From Isosphaeraceae bacterium EP7 (lineage in GTDB: Bacteria > Planctomycetota > Planctomycetia > Isosphaerales > Isosphaeraceae), in the NCBI GenBank assembly GCA_038400315.1, contig CP151667.1, forward strand, positions 186,001 through 250,000: a DNA stretch of 64,000 bases, read 5' to 3'. Position numbers and translations under genes: made by a program. How positions within the stretch are numbered: the first letter of the stretch is position 1; every line of letters starts with the position of its first letter. Positions 36,735 to 45,934 of this stretch are shown here, one piece after another. Under the pieces are notes generated by a model that worked only from the letters and a program-made list of their open reading frames with translations, was not told the origin of the DNA and made no database searches.

Positions 36735-36911
36735 TTAGGAACTCCTGTATAGCACCCTCTCAATGATGGTGCCGATCATCGCACCCATCAAAGGGACGAA
36801 CACCAGCCGTGCTCCCAAACCCTGTTCGGGTACCATGTGGTTACTCTGGGCGAGATAGACGATTAGCACACCTGCGAATGTTCCATTCAAGCCGTAGTTC
36901 GGTCGTTTCAT
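36735..36911 (-). CDS. Small membrane protein, ORF 2 of the array
   Basis: 58 residues (begins MKRPNYGLNGTFAGVLIVYL, ends TIIERVLYRSS), with two hydrophobic stretches suited to membrane insertion. ATG at 36911, TAA at 36735. No clear ribosome site. Same strand and spacing as its neighbours supports it as a gene. No family recognised. Confidence 0.6.
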   Translation of the reverse strand: MKRPNYGLNGTFAGVLIVYLAQSNHMVPEQGLGARLVFVPLMGAMIGTIIERVLYRSS

Positions 36912-36938
36912 GAATTGCGTTCAGAGGCGAGGTCTTGG

Positions 36939-36964
36939 GGTGTCATTGACCACAACGTCAGCAG
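36939..36964 (-). repeat. Array intergenic element 1
   Basis: Gene-strand reading CTGCTGACGTTGTGGTCAAT then GACACC. 27 bases before the ORF 2 start. Confidence 0.7.
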
Positions 36965-37020
36965 ATCGGATCGGCCTCCAAATGCATGGCTGCGTGCGAT
37001 GAAAAGCCCCTGCCGTTTTG

Positions 37021-37173
37021 TCACTTCGCATTTATCTTGATAAAAGAATAGGTGTTGTGGATGTGGGTATCGGGGTAATTGGCACGGAATGCGATCGGGA
37101 TCAAGGCGAGGGTGACCGCTGCAACCACGACCAAGATCATCAACGTGCGGACACGGAATCGAGTCGGGCCCAT
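37021..37173 (-). CDS. Small membrane protein, ORF 1 of the array
   Basis: 50 residues. RFRVRTLMILVVVAAVTLAL is the FRxRTLMxxVxVxA-type leader and helix seen in many planctomycete small membrane proteins (recalled), followed by a short polar tail (YPDTHIHNTYSFIKINAK). ATG 37173, TGA 37021. The ribosome site is weak. Confidence 0.65.
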   Translation of the reverse strand: MGPTRFRVRTLMILVVVAAVTLALIPIAFRANYPDTHIHNTYSFIKINAK

Positions 37174-37262
37174 GGGTTGGATCTCTGCATTGTTTAAGTT
37201 AAAATAAGTAAAAGAATGATATTTTCTGGAAATATCGCATGGGCACTGGCTCCGAAGTGCTG

Positions 37263-37287
37263 GAGGTCATTGACCACAACGTCGGAC
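37263..37287 (-). repeat. Array intergenic element 0
   Basis: Gene-strand reading GTCCGACGTTGTGGTCAATG then ACCTC; 18 bases identical to element 1 (GACGTTGTGGTCAATGAC). It is 89 bases upstream of ORF 1 and just after the kinase stop codon. Confidence 0.65.
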
Positions 37288-37332
37288 GCGAGGGATCGCC
37301 GGCTCAACGGTCTCGGTCGACGAAGAAACGCA

Positions 37333-40122
37333 CTAATCGAGGCGTTTGAGGCGTGCGGCGGCCTCGGTGATGCGTTGCTTGCGGTGGGCGGGGAGCCTGG
37401 ATTCGCGGGCCTTCAGGCCTTCGTGGCCGGACTGGAGCAAGGGGCGGGTGGCGGGTCGGTCGTTGCGGGAGAGGAGGCATTCGCCGAGGAGGCTCTGGTT
37501 GTCGAAGCGGTTCCAGTCATCGGGACGCTTGGTTTCCCAGATGGCGAGGGCTTCGCGGAGGAGGGGCTCGGCCTCGGCGGGTTTGCCTTCTTGCATCAGG
37601 GTTCGTGCCAGGGCGGAGAGGGTCAGGGCGACGTCGGGGTGGCCGGCTCCCAGGGCGGTTTTGCGCGCTTCGAGGACCTCGCGGAGCAAGGGCTCGGCCC
37701 GTGCGGCCTCGGCGCGTTCCAGGTAGGCGACCGCCAGGTCGAAGCGGGTGGTGAGGGTGCTGGGATGGGCGGCGCCCAGCTTGGCGACTCGGGCTTGCTG
37801 GGTCCGCTCGAAGAGTTCGATGGCGCGGTCGAGCTGGCCGACGGCCTGGTAGGCCAGGGCGAGGTTGTTGCGGCTGGTGAGTGTGCTGGGATGGTCGTCG
37901 CCGAGCTTCGAGGCGCGGGCGGCCTGGGTCTGCTCCAGCAGGGTGATGGCGCGGTCGACCTGGCCGACGGCGAGGTAGGCGGGCCCGAGGTTGTTGCGGG
38001 TGAGGAGGGTGAACGGGTGGTCGACCCCGATGCTGGCCGTCTGCGCGGCCAGGGTGCTCTCGAAGAGGGGGATGGCGCGGTCCCAGTGGCCCGACTCGCG
38101 GTAGGCCATGGCGAGGTTGTTGCAGGTGAGCAGGGTGTCGGCGTGGTCGGCCCCGAGCGAGGCGGTGCGGCCGGCCAGGGCGCGTTCGAAGAGGGGGATG
38201 GCGCGGTCCCACTGGCCGTCGTCGCGGTAGGTGAGGGCCAGGTTGTTCAGGATCAGGAGGGTGTCGGGGTGGTCGCTTCCGAGCCTGGCCGACTCGACGG
38301 CGAGGGTTCGCTCGAGGAGGGGGATGGCGCGGTCCCAGCGGCCGGCGTCGCGGTAGGCGAGGGCGAGCTTGATGCGGGCGGCGACGGTGTCCGGGTGGTC
38401 GTCTCCCATCCTGGAGATGCGCAGGTCGAGAGCCCGCTCGTGCTGCTTGACGGCCAGGGCGGGCTCTCCCAGGTCGTGGTAGGTGGTGCCGAGCACGCCG
38501 CGGATGGAGGCCTCGACGTTGGGCTGCTGGCGGAAGGCTTCGGCGATCTTGGGGGTGGCGGCGTCGACGGCCCTGCGGAGGGTGACGTCCTTGCCGAGGC
38601 CGCCCCCCTGCCCTTCCGGGCGCGCGGCGGCGAGGATCTGGTCCTGGAAGAAGCTGAGGACGGCGAGCGCCTCGGCCTCGGAGCGCCTGGCCTTCTCGCG
38701 CTCGACGAGCGCCCGGCCCTCGGCGCGGGTGGCGGCGATCGCCTGCCAGGTGCTGAAGACGGCGCCGAGGACGAGCAGCGCGAAGAAGGCCGACGCGGTG
38801 GCCAGCGCCCAGCGGTACTTGCTGGTGAACTTGCGGATCCGGTAGCGGGCCGACGGCGGGCAGGCCTCGACGGGCTCGTCGTCGAGGAAGTTCTGGATGT
38901 CCCTGGCCAGGCTGTTGGGGGTCTCGTACCGACGCGAGCGGTCCTTCTCCAGGGCCTTCATCACGATCCAGTCGAGCTCGCCGCGGACGGCCTGCGCGAG
39001 CCTGGCCGGCTCGGAGTTGCGGCGCTCGGAGATGGGGCCGAGCGCCTCCGCGGACTCGGTCAGCCGGGTGCTCGGCCTGGGCGGCTCCTCTTCCTTGATG
39101 CGCCTGAGAATCTCGATGTAGCCGGAGTCTCCGCGGCCCAGCGGGGTGCCGCCGGTGAGGAGCTCGTAGAGCAGGACGCCCAGCGAGTAGATGTCGCTGC
39201 GGGTGTCGACGCCCTGCGGGCTCATCTCGGCCTGCTCGGGGCTCATGTATTCGAGCGTGCCGACGATCGACCCGTACTCGGTGACATCGGCCTGGTCATC
39301 GGCCCGCGTGTCGGTGGCCTTGGCGATGCCGAAGTCGATGACCTTGGGGACCGGCTCGCCGTCGTAGAGGGTGACCATCACGTTGGACGGCTTGATGTCG
39401 CGGTGGATCAGGCCCTTCTGGTGGGCGTGCTGGATGGCGTGGCAGACGGGGGCGAAGAGGGCGAGGCGTTCCCTGAGGCCGAGCCTGGCGTCGTCGGCGT
39501 AGTCAGTGATGGGGACGCCGTGGACCAGCTCCATGACGAAGAAGGGGCGTCCGCTGTCGGTGGTCCCGGCGTCGAGCACGCGGGCGATGTTCGGGTGGTC
39601 CATCAGCGCCACGGCCTGGCGCTCGGCCTCGAACCGGGCGATGACCGCGTCGCTGTCCATGCCCGGCTTGATGATCTTGAGGGCGACCCGCCGGCGCACG
39701 GGCTCCTCCTGGTCGGCCATGTACACGGCCCCCATGCCCCCCTCGCCGAGCTTCTGCACGAGCGTGTAGGGGCCGATCCGGGAGCCCGGCCCTTCGGAGC
39801 CCCCGGGCCGCCGGTCCGGGCGGGTGGCCGCCGCGGCCGGGGGGTCGCCCGGCCCGTCCCGGACGGTGGGGCGATAGTCGAGGGTGCCGTCGGCCTCGAT
39901 CGCCCGGGGCGATCCGGCCGGGCCCTCGATGATCGTCTCGGCGACCTGACCGGGGGTGGCCGCCGGGGCGGCTTCCGTGGCCCGCAGGAGCAGCTCGACC
40001 CGGTGCCTCAGCGCGGGATCGGCGGCGCACTCGCGGTCGAGGGCGGCCGAGCGCTGCTTCGGGTCGCGGTGCGTGGCCGCCATCAGGAACAACGCGTGGG
40101 CGCGGTCCGGTTCGCCCGTCAT
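37333..40122 (-). CDS. Membrane Ser/Thr protein kinase with TPR sensor domain
   Basis: A 929-residue Hanks-type kinase. Kinase domain about 117-400: GEGGMGAVY, Lys149 in VALKIIK, HRDIKPSN at 240-247, DFG at 263-265, and GTLEYMSPEQA. One transmembrane helix (WALATASAFFALLVLGAVFS) near 440-465 follows. The C-terminal half is a run of kinesin-light-chain-like TPRs (for example HPDTLLILNNLALTYRDDGQ). The kinase would be cytosolic and the TPRs periplasmic, or the reverse; orientation is inferred. gagagga precedes the ATG. A decayed duplicate of its C-terminus sits at 32011-32190. Confidence 0.93.
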   Translation of the reverse strand: MTGEPDRAHALFLMAATHRDPKQRSAALDRECAADPALRHRVELLLRATEAAPAATPGQVAETIIEGPAGSPRAIEADGTLDYRPTVRDGPGDPPAAAATRPDRRPGGSEGPGSRIGPYTLVQKLGEGGMGAVYMADQEEPVRRRVALKIIKPGMDSDAVIARFEAERQAVALMDHPNIARVLDAGTTDSGRPFFVMELVHGVPITDYADDARLGLRERLALFAPVCHAIQHAHQKGLIHRDIKPSNVMVTLYDGEPVPKVIDFGIAKATDTRADDQADVTEYGSIVGTLEYMSPEQAEMSPQGVDTRSDIYSLGVLLYELLTGGTPLGRGDSGYIEILRRIKEEEPPRPSTRLTESAEALGPISERRNSEPARLAQAVRGELDWIVMKALEKDRSRRYETPNSLARDIQNFLDDEPVEACPPSARYRIRKFTSKYRWALATASAFFALLVLGAVFSTWQAIAATRAEGRALVEREKARRSEAEALAVLSFFQDQILAAARPEGQGGGLGKDVTLRRAVDAATPKIAEAFRQQPNVEASIRGVLGTTYHDLGEPALAVKQHERALDLRISRMGDDHPDTVAARIKLALAYRDAGRWDRAIPLLERTLAVESARLGSDHPDTLLILNNLALTYRDDGQWDRAIPLFERALAGRTASLGADHADTLLTCNNLAMAYRESGHWDRAIPLFESTLAAQTASIGVDHPFTLLTRNNLGPAYLAVGQVDRAITLLEQTQAARASKLGDDHPSTLTSRNNLALAYQAVGQLDRAIELFERTQQARVAKLGAAHPSTLTTRFDLAVAYLERAEAARAEPLLREVLEARKTALGAGHPDVALTLSALARTLMQEGKPAEAEPLLREALAIWETKRPDDWNRFDNQSLLGECLLSRNDRPATRPLLQSGHEGLKARESRLPAHRKQRITEAAARLKRLD

Positions 40123-40267
40123 CGGCGCGATCCTCTCGGCGAGCGGCAGTCAGGCGAGGCGTGACCGGCTCCGGTCACCTCGGGCGGATCAGAGTCTCCT
40201 CATAGGATAGCCCCCCCGGGGACGCCTGTCCATTGGGCTTCGGGACGTGGGCACGCACGTCCCGGCC

Positions 40268-41626
40268 TCAGAGTTCGGAGCTCGCGTGCTCCAGGACCTC
40301 GAGCGGCCGCGGCAGCGAGTTCGCGTAGGCCCTGCTGCCCGCGAAGCGGATGACTTCGTCCTGCGCCGTGGCGGGCTCGGAGCGGATGAGGTCGCTGCGG
40401 TGGCGGAAGACCTCGGTGTCGGAGAAGTGCGAGCCCAGGTCGTCGCACCGGCCCATGATCCGGGCGAGGCGTGGGCGGTCGGCGTCGAGGCCCGCGACGG
40501 TCGAGGCCAGGGCGTCGACGTCGTCGAGCGGGACGAGGAGCTGGCCGGCCTGCTCCTCGAGGAGGTCGGCCGCGTAGTGGCTCGTGTAGCCGACGATGGG
40601 GGTGCCGGCGACGAGTGCCTCGATGAGGCAGCGGGGCGACTCGGGGGTCTTGTGGCAGAAGAGAAAGAGGTCCGAGGCGCGCAGGGCCTTGAGGATCTCC
40701 TCGCGGTCGGAGACGAAGCCGCGGAACTCGACGAGGTCGGCCAGGCCGAGGGCGTCGACTTGCTGCTTCATGTCGGGCAGCATCGGCCCGTCGCCCAGCC
40801 AGGTGGCCTTGTAGGCGACGCCGCGGTCGCGGAGGTTCGCCAGGGTGCGGACCCAGTCTAAGGGCCCTTTCATCGCGGTGGCCCGGCCCGCGTAGGTGAT
40901 TCGCAGGGGCAGGCCCATCCGGGCGCGGGCGAGCTTCTCGGCGAGCTCGGCGCCGGGGATCCTGTCCTCGGCCCCGAGGTGGATGTCGTGCACCAGGTGG
41001 GGCGACCGGCAGTGCGGGGCGTACGCCTCGTAGCAGTCCCGGCCGTGGAAGAGCCCGAGCGCGGACCTGGAGATGACGTGATGCTCCAGCGCCTTCATCA
41101 GCGGCGAGATGACCAGCCGATTCTTCAAGCCCCGATAGATCCGCTTCAGCCCGCGGCTGTCGAGGTGCTGGCCCAGGGTGACCTTGTGCTCGACGCGGTC
41201 GGTCCAAACGGAGAAGCCGCGGCCCTGGCGGTCGGCCTCGAGCGCGGCGACCGCGGCCCAGTCGCCGAAGAGGCCGCCGATAGCGAAGCTGAGGTAGCCC
41301 GACCGGCGGATCAGGCCGGCCAGCTGCGTGCGGGTCTGCCGATACTGGGACGCGAACGACCTGAGCGTGTAGGCCCCGGGCAACTCGACCGCGTCGATGT
41401 GCCCCGGATTCACGACCGAGTCGAGCGGCAAGTAACGCTCGCTGGCGGAATCGCCGACGGGCATCGGCGCGACCGGGCAGGCCGCGACGACCCGACCGAA
41501 GTGGTCGGCCCATCGCCTCAGCCCGTTGCAGGCCTGCGCCTCCAGGAACAGACGGCCCTGGAGGTCGCGGCGGAATGGGATGGGCAGGACCAGCAGAATC
41601 GAATCGCCGGGATCGGGGGACGACAT
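40268..41626 (-). CDS. Glycosyltransferase (GT4-like)
   Basis: A 452-residue GT-B fold glycosyltransferase. C-terminal signatures: RITYAGRATAMKGPLDWV, ATWLGDGPMLPDMK, VEFRGFVSDREEILKAL, and the acceptor/donor segment HKTPESPRCLIEALVAGTPI with the Glu of the E-x7-E region. The N-terminal half (LPIPFRRDLQGRLFLEAQA) is less conserved. Sugar donor and acceptor are unknown. GGAGG precedes the ATG at 41626. Lies 145 bases upstream of the kinase gene on the same strand. Confidence 0.88.
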   Translation of the reverse strand: MSSPDPGDSILLVLPIPFRRDLQGRLFLEAQACNGLRRWADHFGRVVAACPVAPMPVGDSASERYLPLDSVVNPGHIDAVELPGAYTLRSFASQYRQTRTQLAGLIRRSGYLSFAIGGLFGDWAAVAALEADRQGRGFSVWTDRVEHKVTLGQHLDSRGLKRIYRGLKNRLVISPLMKALEHHVISRSALGLFHGRDCYEAYAPHCRSPHLVHDIHLGAEDRIPGAELAEKLARARMGLPLRITYAGRATAMKGPLDWVRTLANLRDRGVAYKATWLGDGPMLPDMKQQVDALGLADLVEFRGFVSDREEILKALRASDLFLFCHKTPESPRCLIEALVAGTPIVGYTSHYAADLLEEQAGQLLVPLDDVDALASTVAGLDADRPRLARIMGRCDDLGSHFSDTEVFRHRSDLIRSEPATAQDEVIRFAGSRAYANSLPRPLEVLEHASSEL

Positions 41627-42157
41627 CGCTGCCTCCGAGCAATCGGGCCCGACATCGGGACCATTGATTGATACTTATGTTCAAAGGGGGCATATCATCG
41701 CCCGCTCGAATCAAACCTAGTACCCGTCCTCGGAGCTGACCGGCGCCTGCGTGGATTTGCGCCCCGATGATGCGGTTTTGCACCATGAAGAGATTCGGTC
41801 TCTCGGCGAGCCTCTCGCGCACCCCGGACTGAGGATTCGTGTGCTATCTAAAGCGGCTTTGGCCCGCCTGGAGCCTGTCGCCCGACATCAAGTTGTGCCG
41901 CGCAATCTCGACACGACGTGCAGACCGGTCGACGCATCTGCTGGCCGCGGATCGCTGACGAGCGCAGGGGCGCGGTCCTCTCGAGGCTTGCCGTCGCAGA
42001 CGGTCGGGGGCGCCTCGGCCCAGTTATTGCGAGCCATGCCGCAGGAAGGTATCCCACAGATCGGTGCAGGATTATCCTAAGCCGATGACCACCTGTCCGG
42101 AGCGGGCGGAGCCCGACCCTGTCGGCTCCTGGCTCGGACGAAACCGTGGTGAGTCCG
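41627..42157. other. Divergent intergenic region, no gene seen
   Basis: About 530 bases between divergent genes. Open frames on both strands lack bias and homology. An AT-rich part near 41665-41700 (gatacttatgttcaaaggg) may contain promoter elements. Confidence 0.5.
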
Positions 42158-45100
42158 ATGCGCCCTTTCTGCCCCCACTGCCAGGGCCCCATCGAGACGG
42201 CCGAGCCGGCGACATCCGGAGCGGTCCGTTGTCCCTCGTGCGGCCGGGAGCTTTCGCTGGAGGGAGGATTGACGGAGGACTTCCAGCAGGCGGGGGGCCC
42301 CAGGCCGGCCGCCGGCGCCGAGGTCCCTCGGAGATTGGCCCACTACGAGGTCCTCAGGCCGCTGGGTCGCGGCGGCATGAGTGAGGTCTTCCTCGCCCGC
42401 GACACGCGACTTGGGCGTGAGGTGGCCATCAAGATGCTGCCCGAAGCCTTCGCGGGCGATCAGCGGGCCCTGGAGCGACTCCGCCGCGAGGCCCGCACGG
42501 CCTCGGCATTGAACCACCCCCACATCGGCACGATCCACGAACTCGGCGAGGACGGCGGCCGACCGTTCGTCGTGATGGAGCGGGTCGAAGGGCGGACCTT
42601 CGACGAGGTCATCGCGGAGGGCCCCAACCCCGACGCGGCCGCCCGGCTCGGGCGGCAAGTCGCCGAGGCGCTGGCCGCGGCGCACGCGGCAGGGCTGGTC
42701 CATCGCGACATCAAGCCCTCAAACCTGATGGTCCGCGGCGACGGCTACGCCAAGGTCCTCGACTTCGGATTGGCCCGGTCGGCCGGCCCGGCGGTCGAAG
42801 ACAGCTTCGCCGACGACGCGGGCCCGACGGCGAAGGGGAGGCTCGTGGGCACGCCCCGCTACATGGCCCCCGAGCAGGCGCTGGGCGAACCGACCACGAC
42901 CGCGGCGGACGTCTTCTCCTTGGGGCTGGTCCTCTACGAGTTGGCGGCCGGGCGGCCCCCGTTCCCGGTCGACTCGATCGCGGCCTCCCTGAGGGCGGTG
43001 ATCTCCGAGCCGATCCCCCCCCCCTCGCGGTTCAACCCGGCGATCCCCGCGCCGCTGGAAGCGCTGATCCTGCGAATGCTCTGGCGCGACCACCGCCTGA
43101 GGCCTTCGGCCGCCGAGGTCGCAGGGGCCCTGGGGGCGGTGACGCCCCACCGGTTCGATCGCCGCCTGATCGGACGTGAGGAGGAACTCGACGAATTGCT
43201 CGGTACGCGTCGTCTGATCGGCCGTGAGCAGGAACTGGGCGAACTGCTCGGCGCGCTGAGGGGGGCCGAGTCGGGCCGCGGCAGGATCATCGGTGTCGCC
43301 GGCGAGGCGGGCATCGGCAAGACCGCGCTCGTCGAATCCTTCCTGGCCAGGGTCCTGGCCGGCCCCGGCGCGCCGCTCGTCGCCCGGGGCGGCTGCTCCG
43401 AGCGCCTGGCCGGGGCCGAGGCGTACCTGCCGATCCAGGAAGCCCTGGGGAGCCTGCTCCGCGAGCCCGACCGCGGGCGGACCATCGACATCCTGCGCCG
43501 CGTCGCGACGACCTGGTCGATCCAGGTCGTGCCCCTGTCGGTCGACGACTCCGGGTACGCGCGGCTCGCCAACGAAGCCCACGCCTCGTCCCAGGAGAGG
43601 CTGAAGCGCGAGTTCGTCGCCCTCGTGCGGGAGCTGTCGCGTGCCCGGCCCTTGGTCCTGTTCCTCGACGACGTCCACTGGGCCGACGTCTCGACGGTCG
43701 ATTTGCTGTTCTACCTCGGTGGCCGGATCGGCTCGCTGCCGTTGCTGGTGCTGGCGACCTATCGCCCCTCGGACCTGGCGTTGGCCGGTCACCCGTTCGT
43801 CTCCGTCAAGCAAGAGCTCCAGAGCAAGGGGGACTTCCACGAGCTCGGCCTGCCCTTCCTCGGCCGCGCGGCGATCGAGCTCTACCTGGCGGAGGCGTTC
43901 CCCGAGCATCGCCTCCCGGCCGATTTCGTCGACCTGATCCACGCCAAGACCGAGGGCAACCCGCTGTTCCTGGTCGGTCTGGTGCGCGACCTGCGGGAGC
44001 GGGGCGTGATCGCCCAGGACGGGGGCCGCTGGTCGCTCGTCGGATCGGTCACCGAGCTGGCCCGCGTCCTGCCCGAGTCGCTCACCGGGCTGATCCGGCG
44101 GAAGGTCGATCGGCTCGACGAGCCCGAGCGTCGCCTCCTCGTGGCGGCCAGCGTCCAGGGGGCCGAGTTCGACGCGGCCGTCGTGGCGCGGGCCCTGGGG
44201 CTCGACGCCATCGACGTCGAGGAGCGGCTGGAGGCCCTGGAGCACGCCCATGGCCTGGTCCGCGAGCTGGCGGAGCGCGAGTTCCCCGACCGGACGCTGA
44301 CGCTCCATTACGGCTTCGTGCACGTGCTCTACCAGAACGCCCTGTACGCCACGCTCAAGCCCACCCGGCGGGTCGCGTTGAGCCGGGCCGTGGCCGAGGC
44401 GCTGCTGGGTTTCCACGGGGAGCGATCGCAGGACGTGGCCGCCGAGCTGGCCTTGCTCCTGGAGGCGGCGCGGGATTTCGCGCGGGCCGCCGACTACTTC
44501 CTGCTCGCGGCCCAGAACGCCGTCCGCGTCTCCGCCAATCAGGAGGCCGTCGTGCTCGCACGCAGGGGGCTGGAGATGCTCCCGATGTCGCCGGATTCTC
44601 CCAGGCGTGCCCACCAGGAACTCTCCCTTCAAATCACCCTCGGCACTCCCCTGAAGGCCATCAAAGGCTGGATGGCCCCCGAGGTCGAGAGGGCCTATCG
44701 GCGTGCCCTTAAGCTGTGCGGCCAGGTGGGAGAAACGCCGGATCTCGGCCCGGCACTCTGGGGACTCTGGCACTTCCATATCGGACGTGGGGAGATACCG
44801 ATCGCGCGGAACCTGGGGGAGCAGCTCCTCAGCTTGGGCCGACGCGTGCACGACCCGTCGCTGATCCTGCAGGCTCATCACGCCCTGGGACCCACCGATC
44901 TGGTCGCCGGTGATTGGGCGTCAGCCATGACACACCTCGACCTGAGCGTCTCCCTCTACGACCCTCAGCGGCACCGCGCGCACGCCTTCCTCTACGGCGG
45001 CCATGACCCGTGCGTGTGCTGCCAGAGCCTTGCGGCCTGGTGCTTGTGGATGCTCGGCTACCCCGATCAGGCCTTGCGGAGTAGCCGCGAGGCCCTGGCG

Positions 45101-45772
45101 CTGGCACAGACGTTATCCCACCCCACGAGCCTGGCTCATGCGCGGCAACAGGTCGGCATTTTTCATCAGTTTTGCCGGGATCTGCCCGAGACCTGGGAGC
45201 AGGCCGAGGCATGCCAACGACTCGCCGCCGAGCAGGGGATTCCCTTCTACGCGGCGACAGCGTCGGTCCTGCGGGGCTGGGCGCTGGCCGAACGAGGGCA
45301 AGTTGAGGAAGGGCTTGCATTGATCCGCCAGGGGCTGGCGGGTTCGGCCATGAGCCCGCTCTTCTGGCGCGTCTATTTCCGTGCCCTGCTGGCCGAGGTG
45401 TGTGGCAAAGCTGGCAAGGTCGAGGAGGGGATGGCCACGCTGGATGAGGCGCAGCGGGCGGCCGATGACAAGGGGATCGGATTCTACGAGCCGGAGCTGC
45501 ACCGGCTCAGGGGAGTGCTGCTGCTGGATCGCGGCCCGGAGAGTTCGTCGGACGCCGAAGCCTGTTTCCGTCAGGCCACCGCGATCGCACGCCGTCAGGG
45601 GGCGAAATCCCTGGAGCTGCGCGCCGTCATGAGCCTGAGCCGCCTGCTCCGGGATCAAGGCAAGCAAGACGAAGCCCGCCCGATGCTCGCGGAGATCTTC
45701 GGCTGGTTCACGGAGGGGTTCGACACGGCGGACCTGCGAGAAGCGAAGGACCTCTTGCAAGCGGTCTCGTGA
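42158..45772 (+). CDS. Ser/Thr protein kinase fused to AAA-type ATPase and TPR domains
   Basis: A 1204-residue signalling protein. A zinc-ribbon-like start (C5PHC8 and C25PSC28) leads into a kinase domain (about 62-330: GRGGMSEVFLARD, HRDIKPSN 182-189, DFGLARS, GTPRYMAPEQA). Next is a P-loop ATPase of the AfsR/STAND-like type: IGREQELGELL, Walker A GEAGIGKT at 382-389, then LVLFLDDVHWAD as Walker B. The remaining 600 residues are helical TPR-like repeats. The junction contains a 48-bp in-frame duplication (43160-43255). ATG 42158 was chosen; two GTG codons just upstream (42146, 42149) are alternatives. Known relatives are predicted to integrate signals through ATP-driven assembly. Confidence 0.92.
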   Translation: MRPFCPHCQGPIETAEPATSGAVRCPSCGRELSLEGGLTEDFQQAGGPRPAAGAEVPRRLAHYEVLRPLGRGGMSEVFLARDTRLGREVAIKMLPEAFAGDQRALERLRREARTASALNHPHIGTIHELGEDGGRPFVVMERVEGRTFDEVIAEGPNPDAAARLGRQVAEALAAAHAAGLVHRDIKPSNLMVRGDGYAKVLDFGLARSAGPAVEDSFADDAGPTAKGRLVGTPRYMAPEQALGEPTTTAADVFSLGLVLYELAAGRPPFPVDSIAASLRAVISEPIPPPSRFNPAIPAPLEALILRMLWRDHRLRPSAAEVAGALGAVTPHRFDRRLIGREEELDELLGTRRLIGREQELGELLGALRGAESGRGRIIGVAGEAGIGKTALVESFLARVLAGPGAPLVARGGCSERLAGAEAYLPIQEALGSLLREPDRGRTIDILRRVATTWSIQVVPLSVDDSGYARLANEAHASSQERLKREFVALVRELSRARPLVLFLDDVHWADVSTVDLLFYLGGRIGSLPLLVLATYRPSDLALAGHPFVSVKQELQSKGDFHELGLPFLGRAAIELYLAEAFPEHRLPADFVDLIHAKTEGNPLFLVGLVRDLRERGVIAQDGGRWSLVGSVTELARVLPESLTGLIRRKVDRLDEPERRLLVAASVQGAEFDAAVVARALGLDAIDVEERLEALEHAHGLVRELAEREFPDRTLTLHYGFVHVLYQNALYATLKPTRRVALSRAVAEALLGFHGERSQDVAAELALLLEAARDFARAADYFLLAAQNAVRVSANQEAVVLARRGLEMLPMSPDSPRRAHQELSLQITLGTPLKAIKGWMAPEVERAYRRALKLCGQVGETPDLGPALWGLWHFHIGRGEIPIARNLGEQLLSLGRRVHDPSLILQAHHALGPTDLVAGDWASAMTHLDLSVSLYDPQRHRAHAFLYGGHDPCVCCQSLAAWCLWMLGYPDQALRSSREALALAQTLSHPTSLAHARQQVGIFHQFCRDLPETWEQAEACQRLAAEQGIPFYAATASVLRGWALAERGQVEEGLALIRQGLAGSAMSPLFWRVYFRALLAEVCGKAGKVEEGMATLDEAQRAADDKGIGFYEPELHRLRGVLLLDRGPESSSDAEACFRQATAIARRQGAKSLELRAVMSLSRLLRDQGKQDEARPMLAEIFGWFTEGFDTADLREAKDLLQAVS
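43160..43255 (+). repeat. 48-bp in-frame tandem duplication at the kinase-ATPase junction
   Basis: Two units (43160-43207, 43208-43255) agree at 39 of 48 bases and encode RRLIGREEELDELLGT and RRLIGREQELGELLGA. Confidence 0.8.
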
Positions 45773-45813
45773 GCGTTGGTCTCGAGTCTTCAAGGGCCGG
45801 CGGCCGGAGCCAG

Positions 45814-45843
45814 GTCGCGAAGTCGCCGCGGCGACTTCGCGAC
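45814..45843. repeat. Perfect 30-bp palindrome between convergent genes
   Basis: Each half is GTCGCGAAGTCGCCG read from its own strand, with no mismatch and no loop. Could act as a bidirectional terminator or a dimeric protein site. Confidence 0.75.
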
Positions 45844-45934
45844 GCCAGAAGATCCCCGGCCTCTCCGTCCCGTGCTCGGCCAGAGACTGCACGCGGCACA
45901 ACCTCATGTCGGGCGACATGACCATCCCGCCCGA

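Noticed and set aside
35396-37287. Canonical integron cassette array with attC sites
   Set aside because: No GTTRRRY/RYYYAAC ends or long imperfect palindromes were found in the gaps, and no integrase gene is in the window.
37216-40164. 982-codon plus-strand open frame
   Set aside because: Antisense shadow of the kinase-TPR gene, with low-complexity Gly/Ala/Val/Glu composition and no domains.
41751-42080. 109-codon plus-strand frame between divergent genes
   Set aside because: No homology or codon bias; overlaps an equally poor minus-strand frame.
42719-44881. 720-codon minus-strand open frame
   Set aside because: Antisense shadow of the kinase-ATPase gene; Gln/Arg/Gly-rich with no motif.
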